Below the pieces are notes generated by a model, which had not been told where the DNA came from, searched no databases, and saw only the letters and a list, made by a program, of their open reading frames with translations. Shown here piece by piece: positions 18,481 to 29,201 of a stretch of DNA of 64,000 bases. This DNA comes from CBFHMJ01 sp965656875 (GTDB lineage Bacteria; Pseudomonadota; Gammaproteobacteria; Enterobacterales; Alteromonadaceae). The stretch spans positions 124,001 to 188,000 of the forward strand of contig CBFHMJ010000038.1 of NCBI GenBank assembly GCA_965656875.1. Reading direction: 5' to 3'. Every line of letters starts with the position of its first letter. Positions within the stretch are counted from its first letter, which is position 1. Both the position numbers and the translations under genes were made by a program.

Positions 18481-19707
18481 ATGAAGGAAACCACACCGGC
18501 TTTTGTGCTTAAAGCACCAAAAAATATCAAAACGGGATTATTACTCGCCGGTCTGATTGCACTGGTCTTAACGGCCTGGCTTGCACAACCGGATATCACT
18601 TCGATAGCCACCAGCAACATGCTGCTGTATGCGATTGCCCTGGCAGGTTTTGGGGTGTGTTTTGTAGCATTTAATATGCTGGAATTTCGCAACAATATAC
18701 GAACCAATCAGGTGCTCCTGTTATGTCAGGCATTACTCACTCTCGCCGCCTTTACTGTCACGGATAAACAACTCTTATATATCCTGGTTATTATTACCGC
18801 TGGGCAACTCGCCTGGGCATTTAGCCGCTGGCAGGCCATCACTTTCCTGGTTTTACTCAATCTGGTCATTTGGTTCATTATGATTAATACCTGGCAGCAA
18901 CCGCTTCAGGAAATCGCGCAGCAATCCATTATGTTTCTGCCTTTTCAACTCTTTGCATGGTCTGCTACCTCCAGCACAATCAGCGAAGAAAATGCACGAC
19001 GAACGCTTGAAATTAAAAATGCAGAATTAGCCGCAGCACAAGCCATGCTGTCACAGACGATTGCCAACGGTGAACGACTTAAACTCAGTCGAGATTTACA
19101 TGACATTGTGGGCCATCAACTTACTGCCCTGATTTTAAATCTGGAGTTTGCCAGCCAAACAACGGAAGGCAATGCCAAACAACACATTGATGATGCAAAA
19201 TCGTTATCCAAGTCTCTACTGACAGATATTCGGGATGTGGTTCGTCAACACCGGGAGCAAAATGCGATCGATCTGACTCAAGTGATCCAACAAATGTTAG
19301 CGGCCCTGCCTTCCTTTGAAGCCCAACTCACCATTGACGATACTGTCCATCAAGCTAGTCAGAATACGCTGTTTACCCTGCTTCGTATTACCCAGGAAGC
19401 CATCACTAATGTCGTTAAACATGCTTCACACCTTCAGATGCAAATTTCCATAACGAATCAGGAAGACGGGCTAACAGCCATTTTTGTTAGCCCAACAAAC
19501 ACCCACACTCAATTAAACAAACGTGTTGGCTCAGGTTTAAAAGGCATGCAGGAACGGGCTGAGCAAATTGGCGGAAGCCTCCATATCAATATCAAACAAC
19601 AGCAGTTTATCGTTCAGGTTCAACTGCCCTTGCATGATCAGCAATCATCAACTGAATCGACTTCAACGACGATGGCAGATAATGTCTTTACCCGGCAAAG
19701 TCATTAA
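18481..19707 (+). CDS. Sensor histidine kinase, DesK/LiaS type
   Basis: Membrane histidine kinase of 408 residues. About five or six helices span residues 17-160, leaving little extracellular loop, so an intramembrane or membrane-state signal is likely. A short coiled coil leads to the HisKA_3 domain with phospho-acceptor His207 in SRDLHDIVGHQL. The ATPase domain has the N box (RITQEAITNVVKHA) and G box (GSGLKGMQERA). The ATG at 18481 has AGGAAAGAG upstream and is preferred to an ATG 72 bp earlier. The response regulator follows after 67 bp. The pair is divergent from the DUF2141-carotenoid oxygenase genes, which are possible targets. Confidence 0.92.
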   Translation: MKETTPAFVLKAPKNIKTGLLLAGLIALVLTAWLAQPDITSIATSNMLLYAIALAGFGVCFVAFNMLEFRNNIRTNQVLLLCQALLTLAAFTVTDKQLLYILVIITAGQLAWAFSRWQAITFLVLLNLVIWFIMINTWQQPLQEIAQQSIMFLPFQLFAWSATSSTISEENARRTLEIKNAELAAAQAMLSQTIANGERLKLSRDLHDIVGHQLTALILNLEFASQTTEGNAKQHIDDAKSLSKSLLTDIRDVVRQHREQNAIDLTQVIQQMLAALPSFEAQLTIDDTVHQASQNTLFTLLRITQEAITNVVKHASHLQMQISITNQEDGLTAIFVSPTNTHTQLNKRVGSGLKGMQERAEQIGGSLHINIKQQQFIVQVQLPLHDQQSSTESTSTTMADNVFTRQSH

Positions 19708-19774
19708 CCTTCAACCATATAGAAAGACATTAACCGCTAAAACGCCGTGAACTCGAAAACAGAAAGAACCCCCT

Positions 19775-20434
19775 ATGACATATGAAATTGACCAGACACC
19801 CGAAAACATCACTATTGCACTTGTCGATGACCAGGCACTGGTTCGACAAGGCATTGCCAGCCTGATATCTCTACATCCTGAATTTACCGTCTGCTGGCAG
19901 GCAGAAAATGGTCAGGATGCACTGACCAGACTCAACGAAACACCTGTCGATGTTGTGTTAATGGATAACCGTATGCCTGTACTCAGTGGTGTAGATACGC
20001 TGAAACAACTCAGACAAACCGATCAACAGACAAAAGTCATCATCCTGACAACCTTTGACGAACCCGGCGCTTTTATCGCTGCCATGCAAGCTGGCGCAAA
20101 CGGTTTTTTACTAAAAGATGTCGATCTGGAAAAACTTCACCAGGCCATTATCACCGTCTACCAGGGCAATATTCTGGCAGAGCCGGTGCTATTAAATCAG
20201 CTTAGTGAAGCACAACTGGCGACCTTTGCAGACAATGAAATAACGCCACTGACGGACAGAGAGCTGGAAATTCTAAAATTGATGGCTGGAGGTTATAGCA
20301 ATCGAGAAATTGCAGAGGCTATCTTCCTGGCAGAAGGAACGGTCAAAAATCACGTATCAAACGTGCTGGCAAAGTTAAATACACGAGACAGAACTCGCGC
20401 GGTACTAAAAGCAATGAGTGCAAAATTAATTTAA
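19775..20434 (+). CDS. LuxR/NarL-family response regulator
   Basis: Cytoplasmic regulator of 219 residues and the likely partner of the kinase just upstream. The receiver domain (12-130) has the acidic pocket LVDDQ, acceptor Asp64 (VLMDNRMPVLSG), a conserved threonine (IILTTFDE) and lysine (FLLKDVD). The C-terminal helix-turn-helix (about 155-215) has the LuxR signature LTDRELEILKLMAGG...NREIAEAIF...VKNHVSNVLAKL. It probably activates or represses nearby envelope or carotenoid genes, but no target site was identified. Confidence 0.95.
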   Translation: MTYEIDQTPENITIALVDDQALVRQGIASLISLHPEFTVCWQAENGQDALTRLNETPVDVVLMDNRMPVLSGVDTLKQLRQTDQQTKVIILTTFDEPGAFIAAMQAGANGFLLKDVDLEKLHQAIITVYQGNILAEPVLLNQLSEAQLATFADNEITPLTDRELEILKLMAGGYSNREIAEAIFLAEGTVKNHVSNVLAKLNTRDRTRAVLKAMSAKLI

Positions 20435-20530
20435 AACACTCAGGTTCGTTACAGGTTATATCATCCTGAACTTGGTGTTTGTGCCTGACTTAGCCATACT
20501 CAATAATACTGACCACAACTCACCTGATTT

Positions 20531-21313
20531 ATGGCTGCTCAACAACGTATACGTTATTGTTTTTATTTGCTCATTTTTATCCTCGTCACTCTGACATCAA
20601 TTCAGGCCAGAGCGAACAATGGTATTCAACAAACACAATCAAAAATAAAACCCAACCTGACGCTTGCTACTTCTGAAGCGCCGCCTTATATGATTAAAGA
20701 TCCTGTGGGTGGACTTGATATTGATACCGTCAAAGCAGCAATGGAGCATCAGGGATATCAAATAGACGTTATTTTTGTCAGCCTGCATCGTGCAATGGCC
20801 GAATTGAAAGCCGGGCGTGCCGATATTTCCGTTCCCAGTTTTACCGTTACTGCCAATGAAACCGGGCTATTTCCCGGTGATCCTCATATTTTGTATCGAC
20901 CCACGGTATTTACGCTGCAAAAAGATAATATTCGCCTGAAAACACTCGATGATTTGAGTAACTACCGAATATCAACATTTCAGGGCGCTTCTGGCTACTT
21001 TGGACCAGATTTTGCCAAGGTGATTAACCGTGCACCGGGGTACCATGAACATCCAAGTATGGAAAGACTTATTGATATGCTGATATCAGAGAGAACCGAT
21101 CTGGTGATACTCGACTACTGGATTTTTGATTATTACTACCGAAAAGCACGTCACGACAAGCCATATACTGCCCACGGCGACATCTTTCCACGCGTCCCTG
21201 CTATTCCAGTATTTAATAATGAAGCGGTAAGAAATGACTACAACGAAGGGCTAAAAGCCATTCAAGCCAACGGTGTTTATAAGCGCATAATGCAGCGATT
21301 TGGACACGACTAA
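20531..21313 (+). CDS. Periplasmic solute-binding protein, family 3
   Basis: A 260-residue exported protein (signal peptide to about residue 28, ending QARA). It has a two-lobed SBP_bac_3 fold: LTLATSEAPPYMIKDPVGGLDIDTVKAAME, the hinge strand ELKAGRADISVPSFTVT, and LISERTDLVILDYWIFDYYY. Members bind amino acids or related small molecules. No ABC permease or ATPase gene is nearby, so it may act as a free sensor or scavenger rather than a transporter part. Its end faces the large PBP-GGDEF-EAL gene, with only 23 bp between them. Confidence 0.85.
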   Translation: MAAQQRIRYCFYLLIFILVTLTSIQARANNGIQQTQSKIKPNLTLATSEAPPYMIKDPVGGLDIDTVKAAMEHQGYQIDVIFVSLHRAMAELKAGRADISVPSFTVTANETGLFPGDPHILYRPTVFTLQKDNIRLKTLDDLSNYRISTFQGASGYFGPDFAKVINRAPGYHEHPSMERLIDMLISERTDLVILDYWIFDYYYRKARHDKPYTAHGDIFPRVPAIPVFNNEAVRNDYNEGLKAIQANGVYKRIMQRFGHD

Positions 21314-21336
21314 CAATTACCTGCGGTCACTATAAA

Positions 21337-24300
21337 CTACATTGTTCCCGGCCCTGTCAGCAGTTTACAGAATTTGTTTTCGGGTAATGGTGGATAAAAA
21401 TAATATCCCTGGATGTAATCCACCGACATTCCACCCAGGATACCAAATTGCGCCTTAGTTTCGACGCCCTCTGCGATAATCTCAAGATTTAAACCATCTG
21501 CCAGATGCATGATAGTCGTTAACACCATTCTGGCTTCATCACTGGTTTCTATATCATCAACGAAGACTTTATCTACTTTCAGTTTTCCTACAGGTAATTT
21601 AACCAGCTGACCTAGCGACGAATACCCAGTGCCAAAATCGTCAATCGCGATATGGAAACCCAGTTTACCCAACGCTTCCAGAATCATCACACCGCCTTCA
21701 ATGTTCTTCATGATGGTGGTTTCAGTAACTTCCAGCAAAATGTTGTCTGGGCTGACATGATAACGTTCAAGAATATCTGCAAATTGTTGAGGTAATTTCG
21801 GGTCCTGAAGCTGATAGGCAGAGAGATTCACCGAGATATAGTTCAACTCGCCAGAATCCAGATAGGATTTCCATTGCTGTAATTGCTGGCAAACCTGCTC
21901 CAATACCCACAGTCCAAGAGATGCAATCTGTCCCGTCGTTTCTGCAATTGGAATGAACACTGCCGGTGAAATCATTTTCTCGCCATCAAACCAACGACAT
22001 AATGCTTCACCTGCAACAATTTTTTTCGCTTTAGCATCAACGATAGGCTGGAAATACAACCTGAGCTGACCGTCATCCATCGCACTGGCTAACCCTTTAG
22101 CGACCGAAATCTGGAGTCGGCTGTGCTCATGCAATTCTTTATCATATTTAATCCAGCTATCCCTGCCACGATCTTTCACCCAATACATCGCGACATCAGC
22201 ATTTTTGAGCAATTCACCACTGTGATGAATACCGCCATAACCCACAGCAGCACCAATACTGACACTGGTTGTCATCTCAATGCCCTGAACACTGACAGGC
22301 TGTTTTAACAGTTGATTAATGGATTCAATGTAACGAGATATCTCTTCATGATTTTCCGTATCACGCTCACAAAGGATCAAAAATTCGTCCCCGCCAAACC
22401 GTGCAATCGTGTCGCCAGGACGAGCGTGATTCAACAATTTTTCAGCGACACGTCTTAATAATAAATCGCCAATTGCATGTCCGTAGGAGTCATTAATGAT
22501 CTTGAAACCATCCAGATCGAGAAACAGCACAATGACAGGTGAATTCGTTTTCTTTGAACGATTCAAGGCACTATCAATTCGTTCCTGTATCAAGCCTCTG
22601 TTTGGCAACCCCGTCAACGTATCATGAGTAGCGTTCCAAACCAGCTCGGTTTCATATTCCTTCTGTCGCGAAATATCAGCCAGCGTAACAATAAAGTTGA
22701 GCTGACCATTTTCTTCAATACGAGATAAACTTGCTTTTAGCGGGAATTCACTACCATCTCGACGATAACCATTCACTTCAGACCTTTCTCTCATCCGCTT
22801 TTCAGCAATATCAGATTCAGCAAAGGCAGAAAAATTATGTTGGTGAGCTTTACGTAAACGGGGAGGAATCAAGTGATCAATGGTAATACCAATCAATGAT
22901 GCTTTGTCATAGCCGAACATATCCGCAGCACCGCGATTCGCTTTAGTGATGACACCTTTGTCAGACACGACAATCATTGCCATATCAGCAACTTCAAAAA
23001 GCGTTTCAGATGATTGAGCGTTTTGTGATGTTGTCGACAATATTGCCAGTTCTATGTCGTTACTTTTCACACATAACGGTATTAATTTGATCTTATCCCC
23101 TAATTTGGGGTGATTAATTCCCTGACTTTTTGGAAGTACAACTTTTTGTTCTAACTGGAGTTTCTTTAAATCCGTTAATGAAACAGACGTTATTATCTGT
23201 TGGATCGTGATGTCATCAAGGTGATTAATACCTGGCGAGATTTCTTTTAAAGAAGCATCAATTTCATCATATTGAATATGAACAACCGTCAAAAAACGCC
23301 AGGATAATGACGTGGTTTCTTCCTCGTCCTCAAGATAGTGTTCATCATGACTGTCATCCTGAATCGAATAAGTCTCATGTTTGTAACGTTCTGGTATTTC
23401 AGGATTAGTAAAACCCAGAGACTCAATGATTTTCATCTCGCCATGACGCGTGCTTCGAGCCAGCCAGGTATTTACCGACGCATGATTTGTCAAAGGGTCC
23501 ATAACGACAGGCCCCTGAAGACCGTCAATCTCTATGGTTTTAAGCGCATCTAACACCGCTTCTTTATCAAAAGTTCCAGCCTTTTCTGCAGCCTTTGCCC
23601 AGGCCATAACACAGTTGTAAGTTCCTTCTCCAAAGTTTGTGACAACACCATTTCCCTCAGGCCAGATACCATTAATCCCCTGCATGTCGGCCAACTCGTT
23701 CAAGTACCGTTTGTTTTGTGGCGTATCCAGTGACATGAAGTAAGTGTTTGATGAATAAAAACCACCACGCGCATAGTCCGGCAACAAACCAAGCATGATT
23801 TCATCAAAATAGCCCATCACCACGCCCATTTTGTTTTTCAGGCCCAGATCGGTAAATTGTGTCAGCAATCGAATCTGATCATAGCCTGCGAAAAATGGCA
23901 TGAAGACATCCGCCCCTTCGCGACGAACCCGTTGCAGCAACTCATAGAAATCATCGACATCAAAATCAAAGTATTCCTCACCAATGATTTCACCACCAGC
24001 TTCAATCACTGCATTTTTAGCAGCAGCAATAGAACCTCTCGGCCATTCATAATTGCTCCCGGCAAAATAAAATTTCGATCCATAGTTATCCAGCATCCAT
24101 GGAACGACTTTATCTATTTGTTGATTGGGTAACGCGGCAAAGTGGAAAAAATATCGGCTGTAAATACTGCCTTCATAGAAGGAAAAATTCAGGTAAGGGA
24201 TTTTATGAGGAACAATAACATCGTGATGAACTGCAATGCGAGAATTAGAGAGCAGACTACCGATAATCGCCTGGCAATCGTGACGCTCGATCAGCTCTTT

Positions 24301-24495
24301 CGCCGCTGGTACAGCCGTGTCCGGTAAACTACCATCATCGACAACAATGAGCTCAAGTTGTCTGCCATTGACGCCTCCCTGCCTGTTTATCTGGGCGACA
24401 GCGATGTGCGCAGCATTTGAAATGTCCTGTCCGTACAGGTCAACAAGTCCCGTTAACGGCGCAAGCAGGCCTAATCGTATTGGTTTATCAGTCAT
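21337..24495 (-). CDS. Binding-protein-like sensor fused to PAS-GGDEF-EAL
   Basis: A 1052-residue protein predicted to control c-di-GMP. Residues 1-365 are a type I periplasmic-binding-protein fold of the AmiC/UrtA amide-urea kind (IRLGLLAPLTGLVDLYGQDI, ALPNQQIDKVVPWML, FGEGTYNCVMAWAKAAE), but there is no signal peptide or membrane segment, so it should sense a ligand in the cytoplasm as AmiC does. A linker is followed by a PAS domain (about 500-620), a GGDEF domain with intact GGDEF and an RPGD inhibitory site, and an EAL domain with intact EALCRW, VNLSAYQL, EVTETTIM and DDFGTGYSSL. Both enzymatic halves look competent. The ligand is unknown; short amides or urea are guesses. Confidence 0.93.
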   Translation of the reverse strand: MTDKPIRLGLLAPLTGLVDLYGQDISNAAHIAVAQINRQGGVNGRQLELIVVDDGSLPDTAVPAAKELIERHDCQAIIGSLLSNSRIAVHHDVIVPHKIPYLNFSFYEGSIYSRYFFHFAALPNQQIDKVVPWMLDNYGSKFYFAGSNYEWPRGSIAAAKNAVIEAGGEIIGEEYFDFDVDDFYELLQRVRREGADVFMPFFAGYDQIRLLTQFTDLGLKNKMGVVMGYFDEIMLGLLPDYARGGFYSSNTYFMSLDTPQNKRYLNELADMQGINGIWPEGNGVVTNFGEGTYNCVMAWAKAAEKAGTFDKEAVLDALKTIEIDGLQGPVVMDPLTNHASVNTWLARSTRHGEMKIIESLGFTNPEIPERYKHETYSIQDDSHDEHYLEDEEETTSLSWRFLTVVHIQYDEIDASLKEISPGINHLDDITIQQIITSVSLTDLKKLQLEQKVVLPKSQGINHPKLGDKIKLIPLCVKSNDIELAILSTTSQNAQSSETLFEVADMAMIVVSDKGVITKANRGAADMFGYDKASLIGITIDHLIPPRLRKAHQHNFSAFAESDIAEKRMRERSEVNGYRRDGSEFPLKASLSRIEENGQLNFIVTLADISRQKEYETELVWNATHDTLTGLPNRGLIQERIDSALNRSKKTNSPVIVLFLDLDGFKIINDSYGHAIGDLLLRRVAEKLLNHARPGDTIARFGGDEFLILCERDTENHEEISRYIESINQLLKQPVSVQGIEMTTSVSIGAAVGYGGIHHSGELLKNADVAMYWVKDRGRDSWIKYDKELHEHSRLQISVAKGLASAMDDGQLRLYFQPIVDAKAKKIVAGEALCRWFDGEKMISPAVFIPIAETTGQIASLGLWVLEQVCQQLQQWKSYLDSGELNYISVNLSAYQLQDPKLPQQFADILERYHVSPDNILLEVTETTIMKNIEGGVMILEALGKLGFHIAIDDFGTGYSSLGQLVKLPVGKLKVDKVFVDDIETSDEARMVLTTIMHLADGLNLEIIAEGVETKAQFGILGGMSVDYIQGYYFYPPLPENKFCKLLTGPGTM

Positions 24496-24973
24496 ACTAA
24501 TACTTCGTCTGATGATGGATTAATGTGAGCATTACGATCCAAAACGACGCACTTTGCCGTCACTACACAACGTTTAAGTCACCGTCACAATGGATAACAT
24601 ATAGTTGAACAAAGCGGTAAATACCAACTTTGACCTACATACAGCTCAAGAGCCCTCATCAGTTACCGTCCCTATTAAACACCATAATCACTATATGGCA
24701 CATTTGCGTATTTTTATGCAGTTGATAACTAACTAATCAAGACAACGTTAAAATAAAGCATGCATGAAATCCAGCCATTTTTTCATATAACGTATTGTTT
24801 AGTATGATATTTACGCCAAGTTCACATTTTAGTTATAAGGTATGAAAGAAATACCCCCCTGGTAGAACAACTGAAAATGTATGCTCATATGAGAGATGGA
24901 TCGTATCGTCAGGGGGTAGGAAGGGATTTGATTTGAAACAGTGTTTACGTGGATAAACCGTTTAGAAATGGAG
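24496..24973. other. Structured intergenic region
   Basis: A 478-bp region between two minus-strand genes. It must contain the promoter of the PBP-PAS-GGDEF-EAL gene. From 24842 the plus strand has a seven-codon frame (MKEIPPW) behind an AAGG ribosome-like site. An imperfect C-run/G-run inverted repeat (TACCCCCCTG near 24852, CAGGGGGTA near 24910) encloses a 10-bp palindrome, CTCATATGAG. No longer gene is seen. Confidence 0.4.
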
Positions 24974-26308
24974 TTAAAGCCAACCCAGGTTCGTTATTAT
25001 CTGATCATTATCAGACGCATTTACAGTCTTCAATGCATTTTCTGTCCAACGAAGATGAATCATCATTCCACGTTGTAATTGATAATAATCCGACTGAACA
25101 AACTGAGGTAAATTAGTTACTTGTCGATCCGGCCCGGCACCACTGGCGACCATCGCTAACTCATCTAATATTCCTGGCCAGTAACGAAATCCCTGCCACC
25201 AGCGCTCCTGTGTTATCTCACTCGACATGCCAAAAGCGCCGAGTAATACCGGAATTCTGGCTAACCAGAAATATTCCTGTTCAATGCTCACCGAACGGGC
25301 AGTGACTAAATGTTTTAGCCAATGTTCTGCCGGGTGCCCTTTCAGTCGAATTGACGACCGTTCCGGTAACTGAAAAGTATTCTTATCACTGACGGCTGAC
25401 TGACTTTGTTGACGAGTTCGAAAAGAATATTGCTGACAAGCATCCATAGTCTGTAAAAAGGCCAACCATCGGGACTCATCATTTACCGATATCTCTGATG
25501 TTGTACTGTCATCATTCTGTGACATTAAATCTCGCTGCATCACATACAAACGGCAAGCCAGCAATTTTAACGCGACATCGTCTGAAATAGCCTGAGTACG
25601 CTTCATCACAATCGTGTGCGCTATTAACCGTTGATGAATGTCTTGTAATGTCACCTCAGAACATACGCTCGACGCCTCATCCGTGACAACGCGATCAATA
25701 TCAGCTGATAATCCTTCATCCATCAGGTCTTCATAATTTTCACCACTTTCCTGATGCTCTTCATACAATTCACTATTAACGCCAGCATTCATCATATTCA
25801 GCGGATTTGACGAGCTTTCACCGAAAGAAAATGGGCTTTCATTGGTACGCTGACGTTGTGATTGCCCAGTCTGGTTACCATACAATCGAATCAGGTAACG
25901 CGCATTTAACTTACCACCATCGGCCCAGTCCACATCGGTCAGTGGATTGATCGGAAATCGTCGGGGTTCAGGCCCCTCAACCGCTTCATTGTCAACGAGG
26001 TTCGTATGCTCAACAAATGCATCGCTATCTGCTAACGCTCGGTCTTCATGCTGTTGACGAACTCGATTTTCGTTAGCGGCAGACACCAGACGTTCTGACT
26101 GACCAGCAACAGACGCTGCTGATGAAATCGGGCGAAATGTTTGATCATTAAACTGCCAGTCCGGTGACGACAATGATTGGTTCAATTGATCTGCAATAGC
26201 CCGCGTACATGTTGCCAGCATGCTGGCCGTCTTTGGCGGAACGTCAGCCAGACGCGCCGCCAGGTAAGTGCCGTAGTAATGAAACTGAGAATAATCTTGT
26301 TCTTTCAC
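24974..26308 (-). CDS. Uncharacterised protein resembling DUF6765
   Basis: A 444-residue soluble protein without signal peptide. The N-terminus (FHYYGTYLAARLADVPPKTA) recalls the FHYYGTY...ARLAG start of DUF6765 proteins, whose function I do not know; this is recall, not a search result. The middle (about 60-230) is polar and low in predicted structure. The C-terminal half is helical and aromatic, with EYFWLARIPVLLGAFG and RWWQGFRYWPGIL. The start is GTG with AGAGG upstream. It is the last gene of the eight-gene envelope cluster, 40 bp after the receiver-like gene. No catalytic motif was recognised. Confidence 0.75.
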   Translation of the reverse strand: MKEQDYSQFHYYGTYLAARLADVPPKTASMLATCTRAIADQLNQSLSSPDWQFNDQTFRPISSAASVAGQSERLVSAANENRVRQQHEDRALADSDAFVEHTNLVDNEAVEGPEPRRFPINPLTDVDWADGGKLNARYLIRLYGNQTGQSQRQRTNESPFSFGESSSNPLNMMNAGVNSELYEEHQESGENYEDLMDEGLSADIDRVVTDEASSVCSEVTLQDIHQRLIAHTIVMKRTQAISDDVALKLLACRLYVMQRDLMSQNDDSTTSEISVNDESRWLAFLQTMDACQQYSFRTRQQSQSAVSDKNTFQLPERSSIRLKGHPAEHWLKHLVTARSVSIEQEYFWLARIPVLLGAFGMSSEITQERWWQGFRYWPGILDELAMVASGAGPDRQVTNLPQFVQSDYYQLQRGMMIHLRWTENALKTVNASDNDQIITNLGWL

Positions 26309-26348
26309 GCGTAAATACCTCTGTTAACGGCCAGAATTTCAGCGAAAA

Positions 26349-27065
26349 TTAACCCGATGGCAAGGCTTTAGTCTCGGTGCCATCCGATGAGCCACCTTCA
26401 CGACTAATCACGTCAACAAAACGATTAAGTTCTGCCGTTGCTGCCGCATCGCCAATCACAGATTCCACAACATAACCATCCAGTTCAGTACGGATATGCC
26501 CCCCCATTAAATTGTCACGTTTACGCTGAATAACGATGGCTTTGATCGCCTGGCAAAACGCGAAATTGTCCGTTTTGCAGTAAATACGATGCTGGTGCGA
26601 TGGCATAGTTCCTTTCTCATAGCGAGGCATTGCATAGCTCACCATATAAGGCTGCTGAGTAGGATCGGCACCCACAATGTCAGCACAGGAAAACAAAACG
26701 AAGTCAGTAGAACGGTGAGAATCCATTACCTCGTTACACATAGGTAAATCACCTTTGACCGCCAGATTGTAGTCACAGAAGAACACATCAATCCCTTTAA
26801 TCAGATTGTCCATCATGTCGTTAAATGCTTTCTGCACGGCATCCGGGATCTGAGCTTCTTCTTCCAGCATGGTGAATTCCTGCGACTCTGAGGTAAAACC
26901 ATGTCGCCAGTGGGCCAACAATTCTGGATTGTTTGTACCATCAATGTCTTTGTAAGCGACCTTGTAACCATTATCGAATAGATCTTCGACTTCAGGTTGA
27001 TCAGTCAGGAATGCAAACTTGCGTCCGTCAGCCGCTTCGCAGCAGCGGAAAATTAATTTGGTCAT
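26349..27065 (-). CDS. Uncharacterised protein with a receiver-like segment
   Basis: A 238-residue soluble protein. The stretch around 90-135 (GIDVFFCDYNLAVKGDLP, then STDFVLFSCADIVG) looks like strands 3 and 4 of a response-regulator receiver, with the Asp of FFCDYNL at the phospho-acceptor position. The N-terminal LIFRCCEAADGRKFAFLTD could be strand 1, but it lacks the usual paired acidic residues and no conserved lysine is clear. It may be a degenerate receiver or an unrelated fold. A strong AGGAG site precedes the ATG. A 304-bp gap upstream suggests its own promoter. Confidence 0.75.
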   Translation of the reverse strand: MTKLIFRCCEAADGRKFAFLTDQPEVEDLFDNGYKVAYKDIDGTNNPELLAHWRHGFTSESQEFTMLEEEAQIPDAVQKAFNDMMDNLIKGIDVFFCDYNLAVKGDLPMCNEVMDSHRSTDFVLFSCADIVGADPTQQPYMVSYAMPRYEKGTMPSHQHRIYCKTDNFAFCQAIKAIVIQRKRDNLMGGHIRTELDGYVVESVIGDAAATAELNRFVDVISREGGSSDGTETKALPSG

Positions 27066-27369
27066 GAGGTATTAGCTCCTGTTTCATATCTCGGATTAAT
27101 CGCCGATGTCCGGCAGTTAAACGTCACTTTTCGAATGGGTGTTGTCAGTAATTTACGGTAAGGGAGATGATGAAACTCAGTTCAAACTATGAATTGCACA
27201 GATAATTACAGGAATCGCTGTTCTTCAGCTCTGTTGGCCTTTCCGGATGAAATATCGTTTGAATTCAATAGCGTTAAGACCAAACGCTATTTAAAGCCTT
27301 GTATAAATACGTGAGAGCTTGCGGGGAGAAACCATCAATAGCCACCAGCCCACCCCAAACAAGAATGTT
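27066..27369. other. Intergenic region with hairpin inside the envelope cluster
   Basis: 304 bp between the Pro-Glu-repeat gene and the receiver-like gene, both leftward. It holds a perfect 9-bp inverted repeat (AATAGCGTT, seven-base loop, complement) at 27267-27291, partly overlapping a 10-bp palindrome TTGAATTCAA at 27259-27268. No T-run follows, so an operator or RNA processing structure is as likely as a terminator. A promoter for the last two genes is expected here. Confidence 0.5.
27267..27291. repeat. Nine-base-pair inverted repeat
   Basis: AATAGCGTT and its exact complement, separated by AAGACCA. It lies between two cluster genes and could be an operator or an intercistronic hairpin. 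Confidence 0.5.
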
Positions 27370-28821
<1,452 letters not shown>

Positions 28822-28899
28822 GTAATGACCTCCTTAACAACCTGAACACCCGCTCTGTGAAAATTAAAACTTACTGATTGAATAGCCCAGCCGGGACGA

Positions 28900-29199
28900 C
28901 TAAATAAGCGCTTTCGAAATACTGGATAACGCACCATTTAACGCTGACTGGATCGCAGACTCAGCAGCAATTTCAAGACTAATTAATTCCGCTTCCATCA
29001 CTTTTTTCTCGCGTTCCAGTTCAGATTGAAACGTACCGTCATCAATCTCTCCCTTTTTCTTTGCATCTGCTAAATCAGTGATAGCTTTTTGGGCATTCTG
29101 TAACGCCGTTTTTAACGGCCCGCCAATATCCGCACCACCAGCCTGAGCCAGTCCTGCCGTTACGGCTTCTTTAATCATTGCTTCAAAATCAATACTCAT
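28900..29199 (-). CDS. Small helical protein of the envelope cluster
   Basis: A 99-residue acidic protein of unknown function. It has an Ala/Gly-rich N-terminal segment (FEAMIKEAVTAGLAQAGGADIGG), a central charged helix likely to form a coiled coil (about 40-75), and an amphipathic Ala/Ser/Leu-rich tail (AAESAIQSALNGALSSISKAL). No signal peptide or membrane span is seen. The ATG has TGGAG upstream and lies two bases after the lipoprotein stop, so the two are translated together. The size and tight linkage suggest a structural or chaperone subunit, but this is a guess. Confidence 0.75.
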   Translation of the reverse strand: MSIDFEAMIKEAVTAGLAQAGGADIGGPLKTALQNAQKAITDLADAKKKGEIDDGTFQSELEREKKVMEAELISLEIAAESAIQSALNGALSSISKALI

Positions 29200-29201
29200 C
29201 G

